Source of the DNA: Geomobilibacter sp964431365
GTDB taxonomy: Bacteria; Desulfobacterota; Desulfuromonadia; Geobacterales; DSM-12255
Direction: 5' to 3'
Length of the DNA: 5,251 nt
Assembly: GCA_964431365.1 (NCBI GenBank)
Contig: CAYSJJ010000127.1
Coordinates: 1-5,251 of the forward strand
Both the position numbers and the translations under genes were made by a program. Positions within the stretch are counted from its first letter, which is position 1; every line of letters begins with the position of its first letter. Positions 1 through 5,251 of this stretch are shown here, piece after piece. Under the pieces are notes generated by a model. The model was not told the origin of the DNA. It did no database searches and saw only the letters and a list, made by a program, of their open reading frames with translations.

Positions 1-5
1 CTTTT

Positions 6-125
6 ACCGCAGAGTACGCAGAGTAACGCAGGTGCAACATCAAGAAGTCAATATCCATGAGTGTTCCAACTACCGGAGATACCGACCTTCCTGCATTCTC
101 TGCGCACCTCTGCGTCCTCTGCGGT
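6..125. repeat. Inverted-arm intergenic repeat built of GCAGAG units
   Basis: The left arm (6-31) contains CGCAGAG-type units every 9-10 bases, and the right arm (100-125) contains the complement. The arms pair at 22 of 26 positions around a 68-base loop (32-99). The right arm carries three CTCTGCG units (98-104, 108-114, 117-123). The pattern resembles ACCGCAGAGGACGCAGAG repeats that I recall as dispersed between genes in Geobacter-like genomes; copy number was not checked. It begins 34 bases past the fdnI stop, so it may also end or stabilise the operon transcript. Bases 126-158 show nothing else of note. Confidence 0.65.
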
Positions 126-158
126 TCAACGCCCTTCGTGATCAGTTCATACCGTCAG

Positions 159-776
159 CTAAGGGTTTTCCCCGGTCACATCCTTGTACCACTTGGGGTG
201 ATGTTTCTTCGCCCAGACCTTGCGGACGTCGCCGTAGAGCATCGCCTCGATGGTCCCCGGATTGCCGATGGTGGCCAGGTAGACGTGCACCACCACGAAC
301 ATGATGGAACCGACGAACATGGTCCCGTGGGTCAGGAGCGAAAGCTGCACGATCCAGCGGGGAAAGGAGGCCGGCATCCAGATGAACAAACCGGTCACCC
401 CCAGGATGAGCGTTGCCAGCGCGATGAAGATGGCGAACATCTTCTGCCCCGGATTGTACTTGCCGATGTTGAAATGACTGGCATCGCGGGAGAGATAGCC
501 GCCCCGCTGCTCGATCCAGGCCTTGTCGTCCTGGTCGAAGGTGGAGACGTCCTTCTTGTGGTTGAGATACATGTAGAGGGAGCTGAAGAAGAAGATGACC
601 CCTCCGATCTTGTGGATCATGATGGCGTTCTTCCCCCCCCCGAACAGGGTGAAGTAGCCGTTGAACAGCCGCGAGTAGAGGCCGAGCCCGGTGAGGAGCA
701 GGGTGAAGAAACTGGCGGTGACGATCCAGTGCAGGACCCGCTCGCTGGTGCTGAAACGTTCGATGTACTTACTCAT
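159..776 (-). CDS. fdnI: Formate dehydrogenase-N/O type, cytochrome b gamma subunit
   Basis: Membrane subunit that binds two b hemes and passes electrons to quinone (menaquinone is likely in an anaerobe). The 205-residue product has four hydrophobic segments, roughly residues 15-34, 52-72, 113-133 and 147-170. Histidines lie where E. coli FdnI (217 residues) has heme ligands: His16 in LHW, His55, His150 and His164. The family motifs GKYNPGQK (105-112) and WAKKHHPKWYKD (188-199) are present. An upstream ATG at 806 would add ten residues, but I chose the ATG at 776. It has AGGGGG about 7 nt before it, gives the 8-nt overlap with fdnH, and matches the family's usual N-terminus. The coding strand has a run of nine G (633-641) encoding Gly46-48. 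No ordinary rho-independent terminator follows the TAG stop. Confidence 0.95.
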   Translation of the reverse strand: MSKYIERFSTSERVLHWIVTASFFTLLLTGLGLYSRLFNGYFTLFGGGKNAIMIHKIGGVIFFFSSLYMYLNHKKDVSTFDQDDKAWIEQRGGYLSRDASHFNIGKYNPGQKMFAIFIALATLILGVTGLFIWMPASFPRWIVQLSLLTHGTMFVGSIMFVVVHVYLATIGNPGTIEAMLYGDVRKVWAKKHHPKWYKDVTGENP

Positions 777-1560
777 GGCGTGCCCCCTTGTCGTTGCCAT
801 CGTCATCGATCTTCTTGGGGCCGATGGTCACATAGTGCAGCAGCATGGCGCCGATGCTCCCCCAGAAGCCGAGGATGCCGAGCGGCTTGATGACATCCTT
901 CCAGAGGAAGATGGAGAGCGGGATGCTCGGCTTCGCCGGCAGGCCGTACTGCTCCGGCGGGCCTTCCAGGGCATAGACCACGCCGAGGCCGTTCAGGTCG
1001 TCCACCCCGTAGAGCGTCTTCTTGGCGGCCTGCGCCTTGGCGATCAGGTCGCTCCGCTTGCCGAACTTCAGGGTCTCGGTCGGACAGGCCTTGGCGCAGG
1101 CCGGGGTCATCCCCCCCTCGATGCGGCTCTGACAGAGGTTGCACTTGGAGACCTTGTTGTCGCTGTCGTAGCGCGGGATGCCGAAGGGGCAGGCCGAGAC
1201 GCAGTACTTGCAGGAGATGCACTTCTCCTTGTTGTAGGCAATGATGCCGTCCTTGGTCCGGTAGAGCGCCCCCGGCGAAGGACAGACCTTCATGCAGCCG
1301 GCGTCGCCGCACTGCATGCAGCGCTCGTTGATGAACTGCCAGGTTACCGCCCCGGAGGACTCCTTTTCCACGAACCTGATCCGGTTGTAGAGGGCCGGGG
1401 TCAGGTCGCGGGGGTTCTCGAAGGTCCCCTGGTTGACGGTCTTGTCGGCATCCAGCTTGTTCCACTGCTTGCAGGCCACCTGACAGGAACGGCAGCCGAT
1501 GCAGCGGGCGGTATCGACGAGAAAACCCTTGCGGCTAGCCTGGTTGATGGTGTCGGCCAT
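769..1560 (-). CDS. fdnH: Formate dehydrogenase-N/O type, iron-sulfur beta subunit
   Basis: Electron-transfer subunit that carries electrons from FdnG to the cytochrome b subunit. The 263-residue product has sixteen cysteines in four ferredoxin-like groups: Cys20/23/26/30, Cys81/84/89/93, Cys114/117/120/124 and Cys140/143/155/159, enough for four [4Fe-4S] clusters. A single hydrophobic segment at about residues 225-247 near the C-terminus fits the transmembrane anchor known in E. coli FdnH (294 residues). It is followed by a short charged tail. There is no signal peptide, as expected if it is exported by hitch-hiking with the Tat-tagged FdnG. The ATG lies 3 nt after the fdnG stop, with AAGGGG about 6 nt upstream inside the fdnG end. 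The stop (TAA) overlaps the start of fdnI by 8 nt, which points to translational coupling. Confidence 0.96.
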   Translation of the reverse strand: MADTINQASRKGFLVDTARCIGCRSCQVACKQWNKLDADKTVNQGTFENPRDLTPALYNRIRFVEKESSGAVTWQFINERCMQCGDAGCMKVCPSPGALYRTKDGIIAYNKEKCISCKYCVSACPFGIPRYDSDNKVSKCNLCQSRIEGGMTPACAKACPTETLKFGKRSDLIAKAQAAKKTLYGVDDLNGLGVVYALEGPPEQYGLPAKPSIPLSIFLWKDVIKPLGILGFWGSIGAMLLHYVTIGPKKIDDDGNDKGARHE

Positions 1561-1563
1561 GGC

Positions 1564-4500
1564 TTACCCCTTTCTCGCGATCCCGACCATGAATGCCTTG
1601 GTCTCAGGGATCATCGTGTTGGCATCGCCCGCGGTGGGGGTCAGCAGGTTGGCGGCGTCGCCCACGCCGGGGGTGTGCCAGCCGAAGCACCAGGGCATCC
1701 CGATCTCGTGCACTATGTTATCGCCGATCTTGAACGGTTTGAAGCGGGGGGTCACCATGGCGACCGCCTCTATCTTGCCGCGGGCGGATGAGATCTCCAC
1801 GGTGTCGCCGTTCTTGATCCCCTTCTCCTTGGCCAGTTCCACACTGATCTCGCAGAACTGGCGCGGCTGCAGCTCCAGCAGCCAGGGGGTGTTGCGGGTC
1901 ATGACCCCGGTCTGCCAATGCTCGGTCACCCGGTAGGTGGTCCCCACGTACGGGAAGCGGACATCGCAGGTCGCCAGCACATCCTCCTTCACATTGGCGT
2001 CGTTGAAGATCTTCACCGCCGGGTTGGTCAGCTGCTTGGACATGAAGTTCTGCGGAACCGGGCACTCCATCGGCTCGTAATGCTCCGGGAACGGGCCGTC
2101 CTTCATCCCCGGACCGAAGAGGGCGGCCACGCCGTCGGCCCGCATGATGAACGGCTTTTTCCCCTCCTTTTCGTCCGCCATGGGGGGCCAGGGGCCGTCC
2201 GGCACGTCCCCCACCCAGGCGCCGAACTTGCCGGTGGGGAGCGGGGCGTTGGGATTCCAGTAGACCACCGCCTTTTTCAGGTTGAACGGTTTGCCGTTCA
2301 TGTCGCAGGAGGCGCGGTTGTAGATGATGCGGCGGTTGACCGGCCAGCACCAGCTCCACTCCGGGAACATCCCCAGACCGGTCTGGTCTTTCTTCACCCG
2401 CCGCGCCATCATGTTCCCCTTCTCGTTGTAGCTCTGGCAGTAGATCCAGTTGCCGCAGGAGGTGGTGCCGTCGGCCTGCAGCTGCGCAAAGCCGCCCGCC
2501 AGCTCCCCCTTCTTCCCCAGGAGCTTCTTCGGCGCCCAGGGGGGCGCCGGTGGTGGCGGCTTCTCCCCCGGCTTCAGCTTCGGCTTGTCCTCCACCTCAT
2601 CCAGGAAGTAGCCGTTGATCTCCTTGGCCACGGCATGGGTGTCGATGCTCTTGATGGTGCCGTCGGCCCGCTTGAAGCCGTAGTTCCAGGTGAGGTTGGT
2701 GAGCTGCTCCGGCAGCGCGCCCCCCTCCTTGGCATAGAGCCCCTTCAGCTTCTGGTACAGCTCGTGGATGATCTCGGCATCCGGCTTGGACTGCCCGAGC
2801 GGGTTCACCGCCTTGTAGCGCCACTGGGCCCAGCGGCCGGAGTTGCTGACGCTCCCCTCCTTCTCGTAGGAGGCGGCGGCGGGGAGGAGGAAGACCTCGG
2901 TCTGGATCTTGGCCGGGTCCATCCCGGGCCCCTTCCAGAACGAGGCGGTCTCATTGTCGAACAGGTTGACCGCCACCATCCAGTCGAGCTTGGTGAGGGC
3001 AGTCCGCACCTTGGTGGAGTTGGTCCCGGAACAGGCCGGGTTCTGCCCCCAGGCGAAGAACCCCTTGAACTTCCCCTTGATCATGTTGTCAAAGATCATC
3101 AGCCAGGAGCCGTTCATCCCCGGGTCCAGCTTGGGGAGCCAGTTGTAGCCGAAGTCGTTCTCCTTGGTCGCCTTGTCGCCGTAGATCGCCTTCAGGTAAC
3201 TTATGAGGTACTTGTTCCGGTTCCCCCACCAGTTGGCGCTCTGCGGGTCCTTCGTCTTCGGGGTGTGCTTCTCGATGTAGGCGGCCGTGTCCTTCAGATC
3301 GGCCGACGGCACCGGCAGGTAGCCGGGGAGGATGTGGAAGAGGAGCCCGTGGTCAGTGGAGCCCTGCACGTTCCCCTCGCCCCGCAGGGCGTTGATCCCG
3401 CCGCCGGCGATGCCGATATTCCCGAGAAGGAGCTGGATGATAGACATGGTGCGGATGTTCTGGGTCCCCACCGTGTGCTGGGTCCACCCCATGGCGTACA
3501 GCTCGGTCCCCGCCCTGTCCGGCTTGCCGGTGGAGGCGTAGAGCTGGTAGACCTCCAGGAGCTTCTCCTTGGGGGTGCCGCAGATCCGGGAGACCAGCTC
3601 CGGGGTGTAGCGGGAGTAGTGCTTCTTCATCAGCTGGAAGACGCAATTCGGGTCCTGCAGCGTCGGGTCCTTCAGGACCTTGTCGTCGGCGTCCTTCTGG
3701 AACGACCACGCCTTGGGATCGTAGCTCCGCTTCTTGGGGTCATACCCGGAGAAGAGCCCGTTCAGGTCACCCGGCATCCGGAAGTCGCCGTTCACCAGAT
3801 AGGCGGCATTGGTGTAGTTCCGCACATACTCTTCGAAATGGAGCTTGTTCTGCAGGATGTAGTTGATCATCCCCCCCAGGAAGGCGATGTCCGTCCCGGA
3901 GCGCAGCGGGGCGTACAGGTCGGCCTTGGAGGCACTGCGGGTAAAGCGGGGATCGACGCAGATCACCTTGGCGCCGGCATCCTTGGCCTTCATGATCCAG
4001 CGGAAGGCGATGGGATGGTTCTCGGCGGGGTTGGCCCCCATGATGAGGATTACGTCGGCATTCTTGAAATCTATCCAGTGGTTCGTCATTGCACCGCGTC
4101 CGAACGACTCTGCCAGAGCCGCAACAGTTGCGCTGTGTCAAATGCGGGCCTGGTGTTCGATATACACCAGGCCTAACCCCCTCAGGAATTTTTGGTACAG
4201 GTAGCACTCTTCGTTGTCCAGGGCGGCGCTCCCCACGGAAGTCATCCCCATGGTGCGGTTCACCACCGCCTCGATCTCCTTCTCCACCTCGGTGGCGCCG
4301 ACCTTCTCCTTCACCTTGATCTTCGAGGTCGCTACGAAGCTTGTGTCGCGGGTCTTCTTGACCTTCTTGGCGATCTCGTCGATGGCCCAGTCCCAGGTGA
4401 CCTCCTGCCACTGGCTTGCGCCGGCGGCGCGGTAGAGCGGCTTGGTGAGCCGCGCCTTGTTGTCGCGCAGCTGGTAGACCGACGACCCCTTCGGGCAGAG

Positions 4501-4740
4501 GGCTCCCTCGTTGATCGGATGGTCCGGGTCCCCTTCGATGTTGACGACGTTCCCCCCCAGCGTGTGGACGATCATGCCGCAGCCGACCGCGCAGTAGGGG
4601 CAGATCGTCGTGCTCTCTTTGGCGTAGCGGATCTGCAGATCCTCCGCCCTGGCCTCGATCGGCTCAAGATTGAGCCCGAGGGTGGCCGCCGCCAGGCCGG
4701 AGCCGGACAGCTTGAAAAAATCCCTGCGAGAAACTCCCAT
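1564..4740 (-). CDS. fdnG: Formate dehydrogenase-N/O type, catalytic alpha subunit (selenoprotein, Tat-exported)
   Basis: Oxidises formate to CO2 at a molybdenum (or tungsten) bis-MGD centre outside the cytoplasmic membrane and passes electrons to FdnH. The product is 1058 residues if the TGA at 4140-4138 is read as selenocysteine 201; E. coli FdnG is about 1015. The N-terminus has a twin-arginine signal, SRRDFFK at residues 4-10, then a small-residue hydrophobic stretch to about residue 32. A [4Fe-4S] site follows with Cys47, Cys50, Cys54 and Cys82, and Lys84 in the CPKG motif. Sec201 is followed by His202, and the family signature FGRGAMTNHWIDFKNAD continues in the same frame. The molybdopterin-binding middle (for example GWTQHTVGTQNIRTM) and the C-terminal dinucleotide-binding domain (YVGTTYRVTEHW, GDANTMIPE) are intact. 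A proline-rich insert lies near residues 720-735. The ATG is preceded by AGGAGG at 5 nt. The gene ends in TAA 3 nt before fdnH. Homology is judged from memory of E. coli FdnG; the fdn versus fdo label is arbitrary. Confidence 0.97.
4098..4140 (-). promoter_or_regulatory. Candidate bacterial SECIS element in fdnG mRNA
   Basis: Bacterial SelB recognises a hairpin in the coding sequence just after the UGA. Counting the U of UGA as 1, bases 18-21 (UGCG) can pair with 26-30 (U, bulged G, GCA), leaving loop GCUC at 22-25. This is the same register as the E. coli fdhF apical hairpin, with a U at 17 where fdhF has its bulged U. A competing hairpin pairs 22-26 with 30-34 (GCUCU with AGAGU). The location is dictated by the UGA; the exact fold is uncertain by hand. 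Confidence 0.6.
4138..4140 (-). other. In-frame UGA recoded as selenocysteine (Sec201 of FdnG)
   Basis: The minus strand reads TGA at this point. The upstream frame ends in YIEHQARI and the downstream frame continues HSATVAALAESFGRGAMTNHW without any shift. E. coli FdnG has NQARV-Sec-HGPTVASLAPTFGRGAMTNHW at the same place, so the TGA aligns with the catalytic selenocysteine that ligates molybdenum. Reading it as a stop would leave a 200-residue fragment with no active site. Translation across it needs SelA, SelB, SelC and SelD, whose genes are not in the window. Confidence 0.95.
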
Positions 4741-4745
4741 ACCTA

Positions 4746-4751
4746 CCTCCT
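4746..4751 (-). promoter_or_regulatory. Ribosome binding site of fdnG
   Basis: The minus strand has AGGAGG five bases before the ATG at 4740. This strong Shine-Dalgarno sequence fixes the fdnG start directly ahead of the Tat motif. Confidence 0.88.
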
Positions 4752-4779
4752 CTTGGTTGTAAAAAATTACAGGCAGAAA

Positions 4780-4790
4780 TAACGACGTTA
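4780..4790. repeat. Small palindrome in the fdnG leader
   Basis: TAACG-A-CGTTA is a perfect 5-base inverted repeat about a single central base. It lies about 52-62 nt downstream of the predicted start of transcription and 40-50 nt before the fdnG ATG. It may be a repressor half-site pair, but no regulator can be assigned from sequence alone. Confidence 0.3.
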
Positions 4791-4852
4791 GAACTTTTTA
4801 TATTTGGTTTGCGCTGCAATTTCGCTATGATCAACAAAACATTAAGACAAAA

Positions 4853-4869
4853 AGCAAAACATATACCAA
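4853..4869 (-). promoter_or_regulatory. Sigma-54 (-24/-12) promoter for fdnGHI
   Basis: The minus strand reads TTGGTATATGTTTTGCT. GG (4867-4866) and GC (4855-4854) are separated by exactly 10 bases, as in the consensus TGGCACG-N4-TTGCW. The TGG and TTGCT cores are complete, and the middle positions C-A-C-G read T-A-T-A. If the C of GC is -12, transcription begins near 4842 and gives a leader of about 102 nt. No comparably good sigma-70 promoter was seen facing fdnG. The call was made by eye and AT-rich DNA raises the chance rate, but the location and spacing fit well. Confidence 0.68.
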
Positions 4870-4885
4870 TATATAGAACATTGGT
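4865..4885. repeat. Inverted repeat overlapping the -24 element
   Basis: ACCAAT (4865-4870) and ATTGGT (4880-4885) form a perfect 6-base inverted repeat with a 9-base AT-rich spacer. The left arm contains the GG of the proposed -24 element. It could be an operator whose occupancy blocks the polymerase, or a chance palindrome in AT-rich DNA. Confidence 0.4.
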
Positions 4886-4962
4886 TTAACATGCTGATTT
4901 CATAGATGGTCAAAATCCCTCCCCTAGAACCAGGCGCCATTTTCCGGCACGGGGGCGGGTAG

Positions 4963-4995
4963 TTTCTTCCCCTTGGCCGGATACTTTCTTCCCCT
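4963..4995 (+). repeat. 11-base direct repeat, 22-base period
   Basis: TTTCTTCCCCT occurs at 4963-4973 and again at 4985-4995, start to start 22 bases, close to two turns of the helix. It lies about 94-126 bases upstream of the proposed -24 element, within the usual reach of sigma-54 activator sites. The repeat is pyrimidine-rich, so low complexity may explain part of it. Confidence 0.5.
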
Positions 4996-5027
4996 CTCCC
5001 ACTGCAGGGGGAGGGGAACATCGGCCA
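4974..5027 (+). other. Strong nested hairpin upstream of the response regulator gene
   Basis: The inner stem pairs 4991-5000 (CCCCTCTCCC) with 5007-5016 (GGGGGAGGGG), ten pairs with one G-U, around loop ACTGCA. An outer stem pairs TGGCCGGAT (4974-4982) with ATCGGCCA (5020-5027) with one bulged G. No T run follows on either strand, so it is not a typical terminator. It may be a leader structure of the plus-strand mRNA or a copy of a dispersed GC-rich repeat. It ends 45 bases before the TTG start. Confidence 0.55.
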
Positions 5028-5060
5028 GAGAGAAGGATCTCGAAGTGCGGTTTCGGGAGA

Positions 5061-5068
5061 GGAGAGGA
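5061..5068 (+). promoter_or_regulatory. Ribosome binding site of the response regulator gene
   Basis: GGAGAGGA precedes the TTG at 5073. GGAG is 8 nt and AGGA is 4 nt from the start codon. This supports the unusual TTG start over the internal ATG at 5115. Confidence 0.6.
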
Positions 5069-5072
5069 TTCA

Positions 5073-5251
5073 TTGCTGCTGGGAAAGATCTACATCTGTG
5101 ACGACGAAGAAGAGATGCGTCGCTACCTGAGGAAGATGCTGCTGTCGCACGGCTTCTCCGTGGAGACGTTCGGCGACGGCGCATCCCTCTTGCGACGCCT
5201 GGAGAACGAGGAGAACGGCGGCCCCGACCTGCTGTTGCAGGACATCCGGAT
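5073..5251 (+). CDS. Response regulator, receiver domain (partial, runs off the window end)
   Basis: The first 59 codons match the start of a CheY-like receiver domain: a beta strand KIYICDD with the acidic pocket Asp10-Asp11, an alpha-1 helix (EEEMRRYLRKMLLSHGF), a second strand (SVETF) and DGASLLRRL. Then comes PDLLLQDIR with the likely phospho-acceptor Asp57. The frame is open to the window edge, where the next codon begins AT, fitting DIRMP. The start is inferred as TTG at 5073, since there is no ATG or GTG in frame for at least 45 nt upstream and GGAGAGGA lies 4-11 nt before it. The next in-frame ATG (5115) would cut off the first strand. The output domain is not visible. Its position divergent from a sigma-54 promoter suggests an NtrC-type activator of the formate dehydrogenase operon, but this is inference. 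Confidence 0.88.
   Translation, partial: MLLGKIYICDDEEEMRRYLRKMLLSHGFSVETFGDGASLLRRLENEENGGPDLLLQDIR

Larger units (their letters stand above)
4741..5072. other. Divergent intergenic control region between fdnG and the response regulator gene
   Basis: This 332-base stretch has no credible gene. Bases 4741-4920 are AT-rich and contain the fdnG leader and promoter signals. Bases 4921-5072 are GC-rich and contain direct repeats, a hairpin and the ribosome binding site of the plus-strand gene. A minus-strand open frame across 4924-5184 has low-complexity Arg/Ser-rich translation and overlaps the receiver gene, so it is not called. Confidence 0.85.

Noticed and set aside
132..165. CCCTT/AAGGG hairpin at the end of fdnI as a terminator
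   Set aside because: It has only five pairs with a 24-base loop and no T run, and it overlaps the fdnI stop codon.
777..806. Upstream ATG at 806 as the fdnI start
   Set aside because: The ten extra residues overlap fdnH more deeply, while the ATG at 776 has its own AGGGGG and matches the family N-terminus.
57..1791. Plus-strand open frames opposite fdnI and fdnH (57-890, 691-1791)
   Set aside because: They are shadows of conserved genes, with no ribosome binding site or family motif.
1918..4176. Long plus-strand open frame of 752 codons opposite fdnG
   Set aside because: It is antisense to a clearly conserved gene. Its translation is low-complexity (Gly/Val/Leu/Arg/His-rich) with no recognisable motif, as expected from GC-rich codon bias on the other strand.
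1564..4740. fdnG as a frameshifted or nonsense-mutated pseudogene
   Set aside because: The only interruption is one TGA at the exact Sec position. All cofactor residues and the frame on both sides are intact.
4804..4831. Plus-strand sigma-70-like promoter TTGGTT-N16-TATGAT for the response regulator
   Set aside because: The -10 matches 5 of 6, but the -35 matches only 3 of 6, the spacing is 16, and the leader would be over 230 nt. This is too weak in AT-rich DNA.
4944..4962. Plus-strand sigma-54 promoter near CCGGCACGGGGGCGGG
   Set aside because: It resembles the -24 half, but the base pair 10 positions on is GG, not GC, and there is no TTGC.
4924..5184. Minus-strand 86-codon open frame
   Set aside because: Its Arg/Ser-rich low-complexity translation overlaps the receiver gene and the hairpin region, and it has no family resemblance.

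Overview
The window carries one complete operon and the start of a divergent regulatory gene. On the minus strand, reading from right to left, are three tightly packed genes for a membrane-bound, respiratory formate dehydrogenase of the FDH-N/FDH-O type: fdnG (catalytic selenoprotein, 4740 to 1564), fdnH (four-cluster iron-sulfur subunit, 1560 to 769) and fdnI (cytochrome b subunit, 776 to 159). The catalytic gene looks like two open reading frames, but it is one. An in-frame TGA at 4140-4138 sits exactly where this family has its catalytic selenocysteine, and the reading frame and family similarity continue straight across it.

The three proteins form one electron path. Formate is oxidised outside the cytoplasmic membrane at a Sec/Mo-bis(MGD) centre in FdnG, which carries a twin-arginine (Tat) signal. 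Electrons pass through one [4Fe-4S] cluster in FdnG and four in FdnH, then through two b hemes in FdnI to the quinone pool.

Between fdnG and the right-hand gene is a 332-base divergent control region (4741-5072). Its fdnG-proximal half is AT-rich and holds a good -24/-12 (sigma-54) promoter facing fdnG, an inverted repeat overlapping the -24 element, and a strong fdnG ribosome binding site. Its other half is GC-rich and holds an 11-base direct repeat spaced 22 bases apart and a strong hairpin. At 5073 a plus-strand gene begins and runs off the window. Its first 59 codons are a response-regulator receiver domain. A response regulator transcribed away from a sigma-54 promoter suggests a local two-component control of formate respiration, but the output domain is outside the window.

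The left end (1-158) lies downstream of fdnI. It holds a pair of inverted arms made of 9-10 base GCAGAG-type units around a 68-base loop, resembling a dispersed intergenic repeat.

High GC, a Sec-containing FDH-N, sigma-54 control and the GCAGAG repeats suggest an anaerobically respiring Geobacter-like bacterium (Desulfuromonadota). That assignment rests on recalled family resemblance and was not tested by a search. The core operon is a well-known type. The parts that may be new are the control region and its link to the divergent regulator.
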